NCBI RefSeq assembly: GCF_025149465.1
Contig: NZ_CP102275.1
Coordinates: forward strand, 744,001-808,000
DNA: 64,000 nt
Source: Thomasclavelia spiroformis DSM 1552
Lineage (GTDB): Bacteria > Bacillota_I > Bacilli_A > Erysipelotrichales > Coprobacillaceae
Reading direction: 5' to 3'
The notes under the pieces were generated by a model that saw only the letters and a list, made by a program, of their open reading frames with translations, was not told where the DNA came from and made no database searches. The position numbers and the translations under genes are program-made. This document shows positions 51,764-61,727 of the stretch, piece by piece. How positions within the stretch are numbered: the stretch's first letter is position 1; every line of letters starts with the position of its first letter.

Positions 51764-52018
51764 TGTTATCACCTCGAAAATATTATAGCAGTTTACTTAT
51801 TTTTTAACATCTAATATGCACTATTACACACAATAGCAAATAATTATAAAAATAATAATTGAAAGAATGATTTTAAGTACGCGATTGACTTTTTTAAACA
51901 TGTATTCCATTTTATCACCATTATATTATATGCTATTTATTATAAGAAAATTTAATCTAAGAATTGAAAAAATTTCATTGTTTTGATAAAATTTTGTAAA
52001 CACAGAAAGGAGTTAACT

Positions 52019-52852
52019 ATGCGATTACATTTTACAAAAATGGAAGGTCTTGGAAATGATTATATTTATGTTGATGGGATAAACCAAGATGTTTGTATGG
52101 ATAAAGAGTTTATTAAAAAAATAAGTGATCGACATTTTGGGATTGGTAGTGATGGAATGATCGTTATTTTACCATCGGATAAATATGATTTTAAAATGCG
52201 AATGTTTAATCTTGATGGTAGTGAAGGTAAAATGTGTGGTAATGGTATCCGCTGTTTTGCGAAATTTATATATGATCATAAATTAAGTGATAAACATGTA
52301 TTAGAAATTGAAACTAAAGCAGGTTTACGAATTGTTGAATTGTTATTTGATGGAGATAAGTGTATTGGGGCTAAGGTTGATATGGGTAAACCAATCTTGA
52401 CATGCAGTGATATTCCATGTAATTATAATCAAGAAACAATGATCGATCAAACAATTGTAATTGATGATTATAAATATAATTTAACAAGTATTTCAATGGG
52501 TAACCCGCATACAGTAACATTTGTAGATGATTTAGAGACATTGGATTTAAAGAAAATTGGACCTAAATTTGAATTTCATGAAATGTTTCCAGAAGGTGTC
52601 AATACTGAGTTTGTTGAAGTTATTAATGATCATTATATAAAAATGCGTGTTTGGGAACGAGGTTCTGGAGAAACAATGGCATGTGGTACTGGAGCTTGTG
52701 CAGCAATGTATGCTAGTTATTTAAATAACTATACTAAAAATAAAGTTACAGTAGAATTATTAGGTGGTTGTTTAGAAATAGAGTATATTAATGATACAAT
52801 CATGATGTCAGGACCAGCTGTTAATGTTTTTGAAGGAACGATTGAAGTATAG
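52019..52852 (+). CDS. dapF: Diaminopimelate epimerase
   Basis: Converts LL-diaminopimelate to meso-diaminopimelate for lysine and peptidoglycan. The 277-residue protein has both active-site cysteines, in [14 protein letters not shown] and [12 protein letters not shown], plus [16 protein letters not shown] at the start. AAAGGAG is 6 bases before ATG 52019. It opens a four-gene diaminopimelate operon, 14 bases before dapH. Confidence 0.96.
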   Translation: MRLHFTKMEGLGNDYIYVDGINQDVCMDKEFIKKISDRHFGIGSDGMIVILPSDKYDFKMRMFNLDGSEGKMCGNGIRCFAKFIYDHKLSDKHVLEIETKAGLRIVELLFDGDKCIGAKVDMGKPILTCSDIPCNYNQETMIDQTIVIDDYKYNLTSISMGNPHTVTFVDDLETLDLKKIGPKFEFHEMFPEGVNTEFVEVINDHYIKMRVWERGSGETMACGTGACAAMYASYLNNYTKNKVTVELLGGCLEIEYINDTIMMSGPAVNVFEGTIEV

Positions 52853-52866
52853 AAAAGGAGAAGATT

Positions 52867-53571
52867 ATGTTAAATAGTGCAGAAGAAATTATTAAGTTTA
52901 TTGGTGATGCTAAAAAACAAACACCAGTGAAAGTTTATTTAAAAGGAGAAAATTTACCAGAAGCAACTGATTTTAAGATGTTTGGTGGTAGTGACAGCAG
53001 AGTTTGTATTGGTGATTTAGATTTGATTAAAGCATATATGGAAGCTAATAAAGAGTTAATCAAAGATTCTTATTTAGAACAAGATCGTCGTAATAGTGCG
53101 ATTCCTTTATTAGATATGACAAATATTAATGCTAGAATTGAACCAGGTGCATTTATTAGAGAGCATGTAAGTATTGGTGATAATGCGGTTATTATGATGG
53201 GTGCGATAATTAATATCGGTGTTAAAATTGGAGAAGGAACAATGATCGATATGGGTGCAATACTTGGTGGACGTGTTGAAGTTGGTAAACGTTGCCATGT
53301 TGGAGCTGGAGCAGTTTTAGCTGGAGTTATTGAACCACCTAGTGCTTCACCGGTTATTTTAGAAGATGATGTATTGATTGGTGCTAATGCAGTTGTAATT
53401 GAAGGTGTGCGTATTGGTAAAGGAGCTGTGGTTGGAGCTGGTTCAATCGTTACTGAAGATGTTCCTGCTGGAGCAGTTGTTGTTGGGAATCCAGCAAGAA
53501 TTATTAAAGAACAAAAAGATGAAAAAACTGAAGGTAAAACACAGTTAATGGATGATTTAAGAAAGCTTTAG
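52867..53571 (+). CDS. dapH: 2,3,4,5-tetrahydrodipicolinate N-acetyltransferase
   Basis: Starts the acetylase branch of lysine/meso-DAP synthesis by acetylating the opened ring of tetrahydrodipicolinate. The 234-residue left-handed beta-helix protein has [16 protein letters not shown], then hexapeptide turns [37 protein letters not shown] and [17 protein letters not shown]. Length fits DapH rather than the succinylating DapD. It lies between dapF and the deacetylase, which supports this branch. Confidence 0.94.
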   Translation: MLNSAEEIIKFIGDAKKQTPVKVYLKGENLPEATDFKMFGGSDSRVCIGDLDLIKAYMEANKELIKDSYLEQDRRNSAIPLLDMTNINARIEPGAFIREHVSIGDNAVIMMGAIINIGVKIGEGTMIDMGAILGGRVEVGKRCHVGAGAVLAGVIEPPSASPVILEDDVLIGANAVVIEGVRIGKGAVVGAGSIVTEDVPAGAVVVGNPARIIKEQKDEKTEGKTQLMDDLRKL

Positions 53572-53580
53572 GAGATTAAT

Positions 53581-54714
53581 ATGGACGCTTTAGAACAAAT
53601 AAAAAAATGGCGTCGCCAGTTACATCAAATTCCTGAACTTGGTTTACAAGAATATCAGACATCTAATTATTTAAAAAAAGAACTAATTGAAATGGGATAC
53701 GATCCCATTTCAATATTAGATACGGGAATATTAGTATATATTGATCATCATCAAGATAAAACAGTAGCTTTTCGTAGTGATATGGATGGTTTAAAGATTA
53801 GTGAACAGACTAATTGTAATTTTAAGTCTAAACATGATGGATATATGCATGCTTGTGGTCATGATGGTCATATGGCAGCACTTTTAGCATTGGCAAAAAG
53901 ATTAAAAGAAAGTGATGAATCGTTTGATTTTAATATTTTATTGATTTTTCAACCGGCTGAAGAAGCACCTGGTGGTGCTAAGTTGTTAGTTGAACGAGGA
54001 ATATTACAAAAGTACCATGTAGAAGCTATTTTTGGAATGCATTTAATGCCTTCAATCGATAGTGGTAAAATTGCTTGTCGACCAGGACCTTTAATGGCTC
54101 AAAATGGGGAATTAGATGTAGTTATTAAAGGTAAAAGTGCACATGCGGGATTGTATCATTTAGGAATAGATGCGATTGTAATTGCCAGTCAAATAATTTG
54201 TCAGTATCAAAGTATTATTTCACGAGTTATTTCACCGGTTGAAAGTTGTGTAATCAATATTGGTGAAATTAAAGGTGGAACAGTTAGAAATATTGTTGCT
54301 GATCGCGTAGAGTTTAAAGGTACGCTAAGAACATATAATGAAGTAGTGTTTACAAAAATTACGGATACGATGCAAGCAATTAACAAAGGAATGGAAAATA
54401 CATATGGCTGCAAGATAGACTTTAGTTGTCCGCCAATGTATCCACCGGTTTTAAATGATTATAAGTTGTATCATCAGTTTGTAAATATTGTTGATCAAAA
54501 TTATGAGGAATTAAAAGAACCATTAATGCTTGCAGAGGATTTTGCATATTATCAAAAAGAAATTCCAGGGATTTTCTTTTATGTTGGTACTAAATCTGAT
54601 GAATATTCAAGTGGTTTACATACAGAGACGTTTAATTTTAATGAAGAAGTGTTGCTTCAGGCGGTTGATGTATATTATCGTCTAGCAACCAAACTTAAAT
54701 TGGGGGATATTTAA
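53581..54714 (+). CDS. N-acetyldiaminopimelate deacetylase
   Basis: Removes the acetyl group from N-acetyl-LL-diaminopimelate. The 377-residue M20 peptidase has the metal motifs HACGHDGHMAALLAL, the Glu pair in FQPAEEAPGGAK, HAGLYHLGIDAI and the C-terminal MLAEDFAYY. RQLHQIPELGLQEYQT opens it. The name fits because of its place between dapH and an aminotransferase; the related YkuR is the model enzyme. The general M20 amidohydrolase activity is certain, the DAP substrate is inferred from context. Confidence 0.9.
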   Translation: MDALEQIKKWRRQLHQIPELGLQEYQTSNYLKKELIEMGYDPISILDTGILVYIDHHQDKTVAFRSDMDGLKISEQTNCNFKSKHDGYMHACGHDGHMAALLALAKRLKESDESFDFNILLIFQPAEEAPGGAKLLVERGILQKYHVEAIFGMHLMPSIDSGKIACRPGPLMAQNGELDVVIKGKSAHAGLYHLGIDAIVIASQIICQYQSIISRVISPVESCVINIGEIKGGTVRNIVADRVEFKGTLRTYNEVVFTKITDTMQAINKGMENTYGCKIDFSCPPMYPPVLNDYKLYHQFVNIVDQNYEELKEPLMLAEDFAYYQKEIPGIFFYVGTKSDEYSSGLHTETFNFNEEVLLQAVDVYYRLATKLKLGDI

Positions 54715-54715
54715 T

Positions 54716-55903
54716 ATGAGTTATTATGATAGAGCAAATGATGTTTTTATGAAGGCTTATGGTCGATATGATATTACTTTCGATCATGGAAAAGGTGTTT
54801 ATTTATATGACATCAATGGTAAAAAGTATTTAGATTTTTATTCAGGAATTGGAGTTAATTCATTTGGCCATGATTATCAGCCATATACTGATGCTTTATG
54901 TAAGCAAATGCATCGTTTAATGCATATTTCTAATTATTTTAATAGCGTTGAAGCAATTGAAGCGGCTGAAGCGGTAGTAAAAGCAACTAAATTAAATCGT
55001 GTTTTCTTTACTAATAGTGGGGCTGAAGCAACTGAAGGTGCTTTGAAGTTAGCACGTAAGTATTATTATGAAAAACATCATCAAGCTGATAGTGAAATTA
55101 TTAGTTTAAAACATTCATTTCATGGACGTACTACAGGTTCAGTTACTTTAACAGGAACACCAGCATACCAAGAAGCATTTGGTCCTTTGCTTCCAGGTGT
55201 TAAATATGCTTCAATTAATGATTTAGAGTCAGTTAAACAATTAATTACACCTCGTACTGCTGCAATTATTTTTGAACCAGTTCAAGGTGAAGGTGGTATT
55301 CATGTTTGCAGCCAAGAATTTATGAGTGGTATTAGACAATTGTGTGATGATCATGATATTGTAATGATCTTAGATGAAGTACAATGTGGTATGGGAAGAA
55401 CAGGAACAATCATGACTTATTTCCAATATGGAATTATGCCAGATATTGTTTGTCTTGCTAAAGGAATTGGTGCTGGTTTTCCAATGGGGGCTTTCGTTGC
55501 AAATGAAAAAGTCGGAGCTGCTTTAAAACCTGGAGATCATGGATCTACTTATGGCGGTAATCCAATGGCAGGGTGTGCTTGTAAAACCGTGTTTAAGATT
55601 ATTGAAGAAAATAATATTTTAGAACATGTTCAAGATATTAGTGAGTATTTGATTGAAAAATTAGATGAGTTGGTTGAAAAATATGATGTTATTAAAGAAC
55701 GTCGTGGTTTAGGATTAATGATTGGATTAGAGTTTACTAATCCAGTAAAACCTTATATTCAAAAAGCTTTAGATAAAGGATTAATCTTTGTTAGTGCTGG
55801 TAATAATGTTATTAGAATGTTACCACCATTTATTATTGAAGAAAAACATGTTGATGAAATGATTGAGATTTTAAGTGCTGTAATTGAAGAAGTTAATGGA
55901 TAG
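54716..55903 (+). CDS. Class III aminotransferase, probable N-acetyl-DAP aminotransferase
   Basis: PLP-dependent transaminase of the ArgD/acetylornithine type. The 395-residue protein has FTNSGAEATEGALKLAR, HSFHGRTTGSVTLTG, ILDEVQCGMGRTG and the PLP lysine in CLAKGIGAGFPMGAF. In Bacillus the N-acetyl-LL-2-amino-6-oxopimelate step is done by the unrelated PatA; here an ArgD-like enzyme follows dapF, dapH and the deacetylase with a 1-base gap, so I infer that it fills this step. No arg genes are near. Confidence 0.85.
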   Translation: MSYYDRANDVFMKAYGRYDITFDHGKGVYLYDINGKKYLDFYSGIGVNSFGHDYQPYTDALCKQMHRLMHISNYFNSVEAIEAAEAVVKATKLNRVFFTNSGAEATEGALKLARKYYYEKHHQADSEIISLKHSFHGRTTGSVTLTGTPAYQEAFGPLLPGVKYASINDLESVKQLITPRTAAIIFEPVQGEGGIHVCSQEFMSGIRQLCDDHDIVMILDEVQCGMGRTGTIMTYFQYGIMPDIVCLAKGIGAGFPMGAFVANEKVGAALKPGDHGSTYGGNPMAGCACKTVFKIIEENNILEHVQDISEYLIEKLDELVEKYDVIKERRGLGLMIGLEFTNPVKPYIQKALDKGLIFVSAGNNVIRMLPPFIIEEKHVDEMIEILSAVIEEVNG

Positions 55904-55943
55904 GGATTTAATTTATAAATCCCTTTAATTGTTGGTGATGACG

Positions 55944-56501
55944 ATGAATAAGAAGATGTTATTTAAATTATTTATTACTAATTTATATTTGAGTGCTTTT
56001 ACTTTTGGTGGTGGATATGTAATTGTAACACTGATGAAAAATAAATATGTTGATGAGTTAAATTGGATTGAAGAAAAAGAAATGTTGGATCTAGTTGCGA
56101 TTGGACAATCGGCACCAGGGCCAATTGCTGTAAATGGGGCGATTGTAATTGGTTTTAAATTAGCGGGAATTAAAGGTGCGCTTGTTTCAATAATAGCAAC
56201 AATTATCCCGCCATTTGTGATTATCTCGTTAGTTTCATTATTTTATGAGGCTTTTAAAAGTAATGAAATAATTAGTTTAATTCTTTTTGGAATGCAAGCA
56301 GCTATTGGGGCGATAATTGCTTCGGTTACATATGATATGGCAAGAGGAATTGTTGATGAGCATGAAAAAGTATTGATTGTAATTATGATTATTGCTTTTG
56401 TATTAACATATATTTATGATATTAGTGTTGTTTATATTGTTATTGGCTGTGGTTTAATTGGAGCTATCCAAAGTATGGTTGAGTATTGGAGAAAAAGATG
56501 A
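55944..56501 (+). CDS. Chromate-transporter family protein, first half
   Basis: A 185-residue short CHR protein, one half of a two-gene transporter. The N-terminal signature AFTFGGGYVIVTLMK and QSAPGPIAVNGAIVIG are the CHR hallmarks; five or six helices follow. I chose ATG 55944 (GGTGATG just upstream); ATG 55938 is possible. The next gene overlaps by ATGA. Substrate in this family is often unproven; chromate is a naming convention. Confidence 0.88.
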   Translation: MNKKMLFKLFITNLYLSAFTFGGGYVIVTLMKNKYVDELNWIEEKEMLDLVAIGQSAPGPIAVNGAIVIGFKLAGIKGALVSIIATIIPPFVIISLVSLFYEAFKSNEIISLILFGMQAAIGAIIASVTYDMARGIVDEHEKVLIVIMIIAFVLTYIYDISVVYIVIGCGLIGAIQSMVEYWRKR

Positions 56502-57046
56502 TGTTATTATGGAAATTGTTGATTAGTTTTATCCAGATTGGTGCTTTTAGTTTTGGTGGTGGTTATGCGGCATTGCCATTAATTCAACATCAGGTAGTCG
56601 AGCTTCATAATTGGTTATCATTTAATGAATTTAGTGATTTGATTACGATTTCACAAATGACACCTGGTCCAATTGCAATTAATTCAGCTACTTTTGTTGG
56701 TTTAAAAATTGATGGTCTTTTAGGAGCAATAGTAGCAACACTAGGCTGTATTATCCCTTCTTGTATCATTGTTTCTTTAATTGCCTATGTTTATTTAAAA
56801 TATAAGCAGATGTCCGTTATTCAAAGTATTTTAAAATATATTCGACCAGCAGTAGTAGCAATGATTGGGGTATCAGGTTTACTTATTATCCAGGATAGTT
56901 TTTTTAGTAAAACTAATGTAAATATTAGTTCGATTATTATATTTATTGTTTCAATTATTTTATTACGAGTAAAAAAATTAAATCCTATTTTTGTCATGAT
57001 TATCGCTGGAATAACGCAGGTAATAATCACCTATTTAATAAAATAA
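56498..57046 (+). CDS. Chromate-transporter family protein, second half
   Basis: A 182-residue partner of the preceding CHR protein. AFSFGGGYAALPLIQ and QMTPGPIAINSATFVG match the second CHR domain; six helices span the protein. ATG 56498 lies within the first gene's stop (ATGA), behind a GGAG. Short CHR pairs of opposite topology form one transporter. A C39-type ABC gene begins 50 bases downstream. Confidence 0.88.
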   Translation: MMLLWKLLISFIQIGAFSFGGGYAALPLIQHQVVELHNWLSFNEFSDLITISQMTPGPIAINSATFVGLKIDGLLGAIVATLGCIIPSCIIVSLIAYVYLKYKQMSVIQSILKYIRPAVVAMIGVSGLLIIQDSFFSKTNVNISSIIIFIVSIILLRVKKLNPIFVMIIAGITQVIITYLIK

Positions 57047-57095
57047 GTAGTAATTTATCCTTCTATGATCGTAAATGATAATAGGAGGTTTTATT

Positions 57096-59138
57096 ATGAA
57101 AAAATACCCAATATATAAACAAGATGACGAATATAGTTGTGGTGCTTATTGCATTAAGATGCTTTTAAAATATTATCATCATGATATTTTTATTAAAGAG
57201 ATTAAAGATAGATGTCGCTTAACTACTGAAGGAATTAGCGTATATGGTATGATTAGATGTTTACAATCATTTAATTTTGATGCTAAAGCTTATCAATGTG
57301 ATTTTGAAACATTATTAAAAGAAGCTAAATTACCATGTATTATTCATGTAATCAATGATAATATGACACATTTTATGGTTTTATATAAAATAACAAAACG
57401 ATATTTAATAATTGGTGATCCAGCTAAGGGATTAATTAGATTAAAATATGAGGAATTAGAAAAAATATTTACCGGAGTATGTATTTGTAATGAACACGTT
57501 GGAAGATATGTAATAAAACAAGGAGAAAAGGATTATAGTTTTAAAGAGTTTTTAATTAAGCATTTAAAAAGTAATTATCGTGATGTAATTGCATTGCTGA
57601 TTAAAGCAATTGTTATTTCTGTTTGTAGTATTTTTGGTTCGTTTTATTTTCAAGGGTTGATTAATTCGATTGAAGAGATGGATTTTTATATAGTTGTTAT
57701 TTTTAGTGGAATCTTTATTTTTGTTGCAACAATAAGAATTGTTATAGATTATCAAAGGAAGAATTTGGAAGTTGAAATCCAAAAAAAACTAAACTATGAA
57801 TATGTAAATAAAACGGTAGTTAAAATGATGTATTTACCATTTCGTTATTTATCATATAGTCGTCAAGGAGCTATGTTGACAAGAGTGCAAAATTTATTTT
57901 CTTTAAGCAATTTTTTTATTCATTTTTATACAGTTGTATTTATGGATTTAGTATTGATAATGGGTATTATTGTTGCATTGTTTATTTTTTCGGTTGAAAT
58001 AGGGATTGTTGTGTTTATAGTATTATTGATAATTAGTTTAGTTGTAATTAAGGGAATGAAACGAATAAATGAGGCAAATAAAAAGATTATTACTAGTCAA
58101 GAGAGAATGAATAATGGGTATTTGGAATATTTAAAGAATTTTTATAATAGTCATCAGTTTTTTTTAAAACAGTTTGCTCGTGAAAAGATCAATTATTTAT
58201 TTGATAAGTATAATTATAATGTTTTTTTACGGGGTAAAAAATTTAATGATTTAAATATTGTAAGTGAGTTTTTAGTTCAGGGATTAGCTTTTTTAGTTGT
58301 GTTAATTGCAAGTTATTATTATAAAAAAGGATATATTAGTATTGGGGATATTGTTTTGTTTTATATGTTGACGTCGTATTTGTTTGAACCGTTATTTAAT
58401 TTAATTTCTTTTATTATTGAAAAAGATGAAATAATGATTATTTATGAACGATATAAAGAAATTATTCCAGAAAAAAAAGAGAAGAAAATCAAACTAAAAG
58501 ATAGAATAAAAGAAATTAAATATGATCATATTACATATAGTTATGGTTATAATAAACCAATTATTGATCATTTAGATTTAGTAATTAATAACTCATTATG
58601 GCTAAAAGGAGATACCGGAGCTGGTAAATCAACATTATTAAAGCTATTGATGAAACATGATGATTTAGTAAAGGGTAATATTTTAATAAATAATGTAGAT
58701 ATTAATAAAATTGAATTATCTTCTTTGTATCAAAAAATTATTTATTTAGATAAAGAACCTATTTTTTATCAAGAATCATTACGTTTTAATCTTTTATTAA
58801 AAAGTAAAAATGAACAATTGATGTATCAATTATTAAAAGAATTTGAATTAGATGAATTAATTGATCGTTTAGAGATGATAGTGGAAGTAGATGGAAAACC
58901 TTTATCATCGGGACAACGTCAAGTAATCATGCTTATTCGTGCTTTGTTGTTAAAACCAGAAGTATTGATCTTAGATGAAGCTTTAAGTAATGTCGATGAT
59001 AATAAAGTGTCTAAAATTTTAAATTATCTTTATTATAAGCGTAAGGAAATAATGGTAATTATTGTTGCTCATCAAACAAAAATAGTGAATCAATTTTATG
59101 ATTGTGTTATAATTAAAGGCGGAAAAATTGATAGATGA
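57096..59138 (+). CDS. Orphan C39-peptidase ABC transporter (PCAT)
   Basis: A 680-residue transporter that cuts a double-glycine leader and exports the peptide. Residues about 1-125 form the C39 peptidase: Cys in DDEYSCGAYCIKMLLKYY, His in MTHFMVLY, Asp in IGDPAKGLIRL. Six helices follow (about 155-440), then the ATPase with KGDTGAGKSTLLKLL, LSSGQRQVIMLIRALL and LILDEALSNVD. AGGAGG precedes ATG 57096. No bacteriocin precursor or immunity gene is adjacent, so the cargo is unknown. Confidence 0.92.
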   Translation: MKKYPIYKQDDEYSCGAYCIKMLLKYYHHDIFIKEIKDRCRLTTEGISVYGMIRCLQSFNFDAKAYQCDFETLLKEAKLPCIIHVINDNMTHFMVLYKITKRYLIIGDPAKGLIRLKYEELEKIFTGVCICNEHVGRYVIKQGEKDYSFKEFLIKHLKSNYRDVIALLIKAIVISVCSIFGSFYFQGLINSIEEMDFYIVVIFSGIFIFVATIRIVIDYQRKNLEVEIQKKLNYEYVNKTVVKMMYLPFRYLSYSRQGAMLTRVQNLFSLSNFFIHFYTVVFMDLVLIMGIIVALFIFSVEIGIVVFIVLLIISLVVIKGMKRINEANKKIITSQERMNNGYLEYLKNFYNSHQFFLKQFAREKINYLFDKYNYNVFLRGKKFNDLNIVSEFLVQGLAFLVVLIASYYYKKGYISIGDIVLFYMLTSYLFEPLFNLISFIIEKDEIMIIYERYKEIIPEKKEKKIKLKDRIKEIKYDHITYSYGYNKPIIDHLDLVINNSLWLKGDTGAGKSTLLKLLMKHDDLVKGNILINNVDINKIELSSLYQKIIYLDKEPIFYQESLRFNLLLKSKNEQLMYQLLKEFELDELIDRLEMIVEVDGKPLSSGQRQVIMLIRALLLKPEVLILDEALSNVDDNKVSKILNYLYYKRKEIMVIIVAHQTKIVNQFYDCVIIKGGKIDR

Positions 59139-59147
59139 GGTAATAAA

Positions 59148-59606
59148 ATGAAAATTGATTTTGCACTAATAAATGAAGTAAATGATTTTAAAGAAGATTA
59201 TTATCAAGATTATTTAAATATTATTAATGAAGCAAGTAAACAATTAGAAATCAGTGATGATCTTGAATTATCGTGTATTTTAGTTGATGATCAAAAAATA
59301 CATGAAATTAATAAAGAATATCGTAATATTGATCGAGCTACCGATGTTATTAGTTTTGCTTTGGAAGATAGTGAGCAATATTATGTTGAAGGAATGGCAA
59401 GAAATATTGGAGATATTTTTATTTCAGTTGATCATGCATTGATGCAAGCTAATGAATATGGACATAGTTTAAAAAGGGAAATGTGTTTTTTGTTTACGCA
59501 TGGTTTATTGCATCTTTTAGGCTTTGATCATATGGAAAAAGAAGATGAAGAAAAAATGATTGCGATGCAAAAAAAGATTTTAAATGCATTGAAAATTGAG
59601 CGATAA
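59148..59606 (+). CDS. ybeY: Endoribonuclease YbeY
   Basis: Zinc RNase needed for 16S rRNA 3' maturation and ribosome quality control. The 152-residue protein has the metal motif THGLLHLLGFDHMEKEDE and the upstream RNIDRATDVISFALED segment. It starts 9 bases after the ABC gene, in the usual ybeY-cdd-era-recO order. cdd begins immediately after its stop. Confidence 0.95.
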   Translation: MKIDFALINEVNDFKEDYYQDYLNIINEASKQLEISDDLELSCILVDDQKIHEINKEYRNIDRATDVISFALEDSEQYYVEGMARNIGDIFISVDHALMQANEYGHSLKREMCFLFTHGLLHLLGFDHMEKEDEEKMIAMQKKILNALKIER

Positions 59607-59607
59607 A

Positions 59608-60024
59608 ATGTTATATCAAACAATCATTGATAAAGCTTTTGAAGCATCTAAAAATTCATATTCTCCATATTCTAATTTTAAAGTAGGAGCTTGTTTAAAA
59701 ACTAAAGATGGCAAGTATTTTATCGGTACAAATATTGAAAACGCATCTTATGGTGCATCGATGTGTGCAGAAAGAAATGCGATATATAGTGCATATTGTA
59801 ATGGTTATCGTAAAAATGATATTGAATTACTAGCAGTTGTTGCTAGTAGTGATAAGATTATTTCACCATGTGGAATATGTCGACAAGTAATGAGTGAGTT
59901 ACTTCCTGAAAATTGTTTGATTATATTAGCAAATTTTCAGGAATATAAAACAATTTTAATGAAAGAATTATTGCCAATGGCATTTACAGAGGAAAATTTA
60001 TCATGTTTAAATCAGGATTTGTAA
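59608..60024 (+). CDS. cdd: Cytidine deaminase
   Basis: Deaminates cytidine and deoxycytidine. The 138-residue protein has the zinc-site motifs ASMCAERNAIYSAY and SPCGICRQVMSELLP, with Glu in CAE as the proton shuttle. ATG 59608 is chosen; its Shine-Dalgarno is weak, which fits coupling to ybeY. Its end overlaps era by 22 bases. Confidence 0.95.
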   Translation: MLYQTIIDKAFEASKNSYSPYSNFKVGACLKTKDGKYFIGTNIENASYGASMCAERNAIYSAYCNGYRKNDIELLAVVASSDKIISPCGICRQVMSELLPENCLIILANFQEYKTILMKELLPMAFTEENLSCLNQDL

Positions 60025-60893
60025 GCATAGTTGGTCGTCCTAACGTAGGGAAATCAACATTATTAAATTGTATATTAGAAACTAAATTAGCAATCATGTC
60101 TGATGTTGCTCAGACAACTAGAAATACGATTCAAGGAATTTATACTGATGATCAAGCGCAAATTATTTTTATGGATACACCAGGTATTCATAAACCTCAA
60201 GATCGTTTAGGAACATTTATGAATTCAACAGCATTAAATAGTATTTTTGGGGTTGATCTAGTCTTGTTTTTAGCTCCGGCTAATGAAAAGATTGGTCGTG
60301 GTGATAAATATATTATTGAAAGATTAAAAGAAGCAGATGGACCAGTATTTTTAATTTTAAGTAAAATTGATACAGTTAGTAAAGAAGAGTTGGTTGTTAA
60401 ATTGCAACAATGGCAAGAATTATTTGATTTTAAAGAAATTATTCCAATTAGTGCAAAAGAAAATAATAATGTTGATCTGTTATTAAAAACGATCAAAAAT
60501 TATTTACCCGAAGGAAATATGTATTATCCTAAAGATCATTTAACTGATCATCCTGAACGTTTTGTAATGGCAGAGTTTATTAGGGAAAAAATCTTATATT
60601 TTACAAGAGAGGAAGTTCCTCACAGTGTTGCAATTGTAATTGAAAGAATGCTTGAAGATGAAAATGGTGTTGAAATTATTGCAACGATTGTTTGTGATCG
60701 TAAGAGTCAAAAAGGAATTATTGTCGGTAAACAAGGGGCAATGATTAAAAAAATTCGTTTGAATGCCCAAAGAGAGATGAAACGTTTTTTACAAGTACCA
60801 GTTCATTTGGAGTTGTTTGTTAAAGTTGAAAATAACTGGCGTAATAAACAAAAATATTTAAAAGAATTTGGATATAATGAAGATGACTATTAA
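60003..60893 (+). CDS. era: GTPase Era
   Basis: Essential GTPase for 30S subunit assembly; binds the 16S rRNA 3' end. The 296-residue protein has the G motifs VGRPNVGKSTLLN (G1), TTRNTIQGIY (G2), MDTPGIHKP (G3) and LSKIDTV (G4), then a KH domain (IIVGKQGAMIKKIRLNAQREM). It overlaps cdd and its tail overlaps the recO start. Confidence 0.96.
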   Translation: MFKSGFVSIVGRPNVGKSTLLNCILETKLAIMSDVAQTTRNTIQGIYTDDQAQIIFMDTPGIHKPQDRLGTFMNSTALNSIFGVDLVLFLAPANEKIGRGDKYIIERLKEADGPVFLILSKIDTVSKEELVVKLQQWQELFDFKEIIPISAKENNNVDLLLKTIKNYLPEGNMYYPKDHLTDHPERFVMAEFIREKILYFTREEVPHSVAIVIERMLEDENGVEIIATIVCDRKSQKGIIVGKQGAMIKKIRLNAQREMKRFLQVPVHLELFVKVENNWRNKQKYLKEFGYNEDDY

Positions 60894-61629
60894 TAATGAA
60901 GAAAGTATCGAAGGGCTTGTTTTAAAAAACAAGCCCTATAAAGAAAGTGATATGTTAGTATGGATATATACTAAAACTTATGGCAAAATGGCTTTAATTG
61001 CTCGTGGTGTAAAGAAGATGAAAAGTAAAAACGCTCCAGCTTGTCAAACAATTTCTTTAGGTGAATATTTATTTATACCTAGAAAGGGGTTATCAACATT
61101 AATAAAAGGATCAGTAATTGATTATTTTGTTCATATTAAAGAAGATATTGAATTAGAAGCATATGCTAGTTATTTTATTGAATATGTTTATAAATATATT
61201 TTAGATAATGATCCTGATGAAGAGTGCTATAATAATTTACTTTTAGCACTTAAATATTTAAATAGCGGTTATGATCCTAGATTAGTTTATCTATTATTTA
61301 ATGCTTATATTTTAAAGGCAACTGGTTGTGCTTTAGAAGTGGAGCAATGTAGTGTATGTGGAGACAGTAGTCATATAGCGGGAATCTCGATTAGTAGTGG
61401 TGGTTTTGTTTGTAAAGAATGTTTGGGGATGTATGATATGCGTTTATCAATTGAGGTATTAAAGGGATTTCGTTATATTAATAAATGTTCATTAGAAAAT
61501 ATTGATTTACTTAAGCTTGATGATGATGTGATTGATCAATTGACTGAAATTATGAATGCTTATATTGATGAATTTACAGGGTTAGTATTTCAAAGTCGTA
61601 AGTTTATTTTACAGTTAAGTAATTTTTAA
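60883..61629 (+). CDS. recO: DNA repair protein RecO
   Basis: Mediator that loads RecA with RecF and RecR. The 248-residue protein has the N-terminal OB fold (SIEGLVLKNKPYKESDMLVWIYTKTYGKM), a helical middle and the zinc motif C-S-V-C-G ... GGFVCKECLG. ATG 60883 best places the OB fold; ATG 60877 is an alternative. It overlaps era by 11 bases. A terminator follows. Confidence 0.93.
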   Translation: MTINNEESIEGLVLKNKPYKESDMLVWIYTKTYGKMALIARGVKKMKSKNAPACQTISLGEYLFIPRKGLSTLIKGSVIDYFVHIKEDIELEAYASYFIEYVYKYILDNDPDEECYNNLLLALKYLNSGYDPRLVYLLFNAYILKATGCALEVEQCSVCGDSSHIAGISISSGGFVCKECLGMYDMRLSIEVLKGFRYINKCSLENIDLLKLDDDVIDQLTEIMNAYIDEFTGLVFQSRKFILQLSNF

Positions 61630-61634
61630 TATTT

Positions 61635-61672
61635 AAATAGACAAAAGATATGATAACTTTTGTCTATTTTGT
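61635..61672 (+). terminator. Terminator of the ybeY-recO cluster
   Basis: AAATAGACAAAAG (61635-61647) pairs with CTTTTGTCTATTT (61657-61669), then T residues. Confidence 0.85.
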
Positions 61673-61727
61673 TTATTTTTTGTTGTTTTATGTATATAAT
61701 AAGTTATTGAAAGAAAGAGGGATAGAT

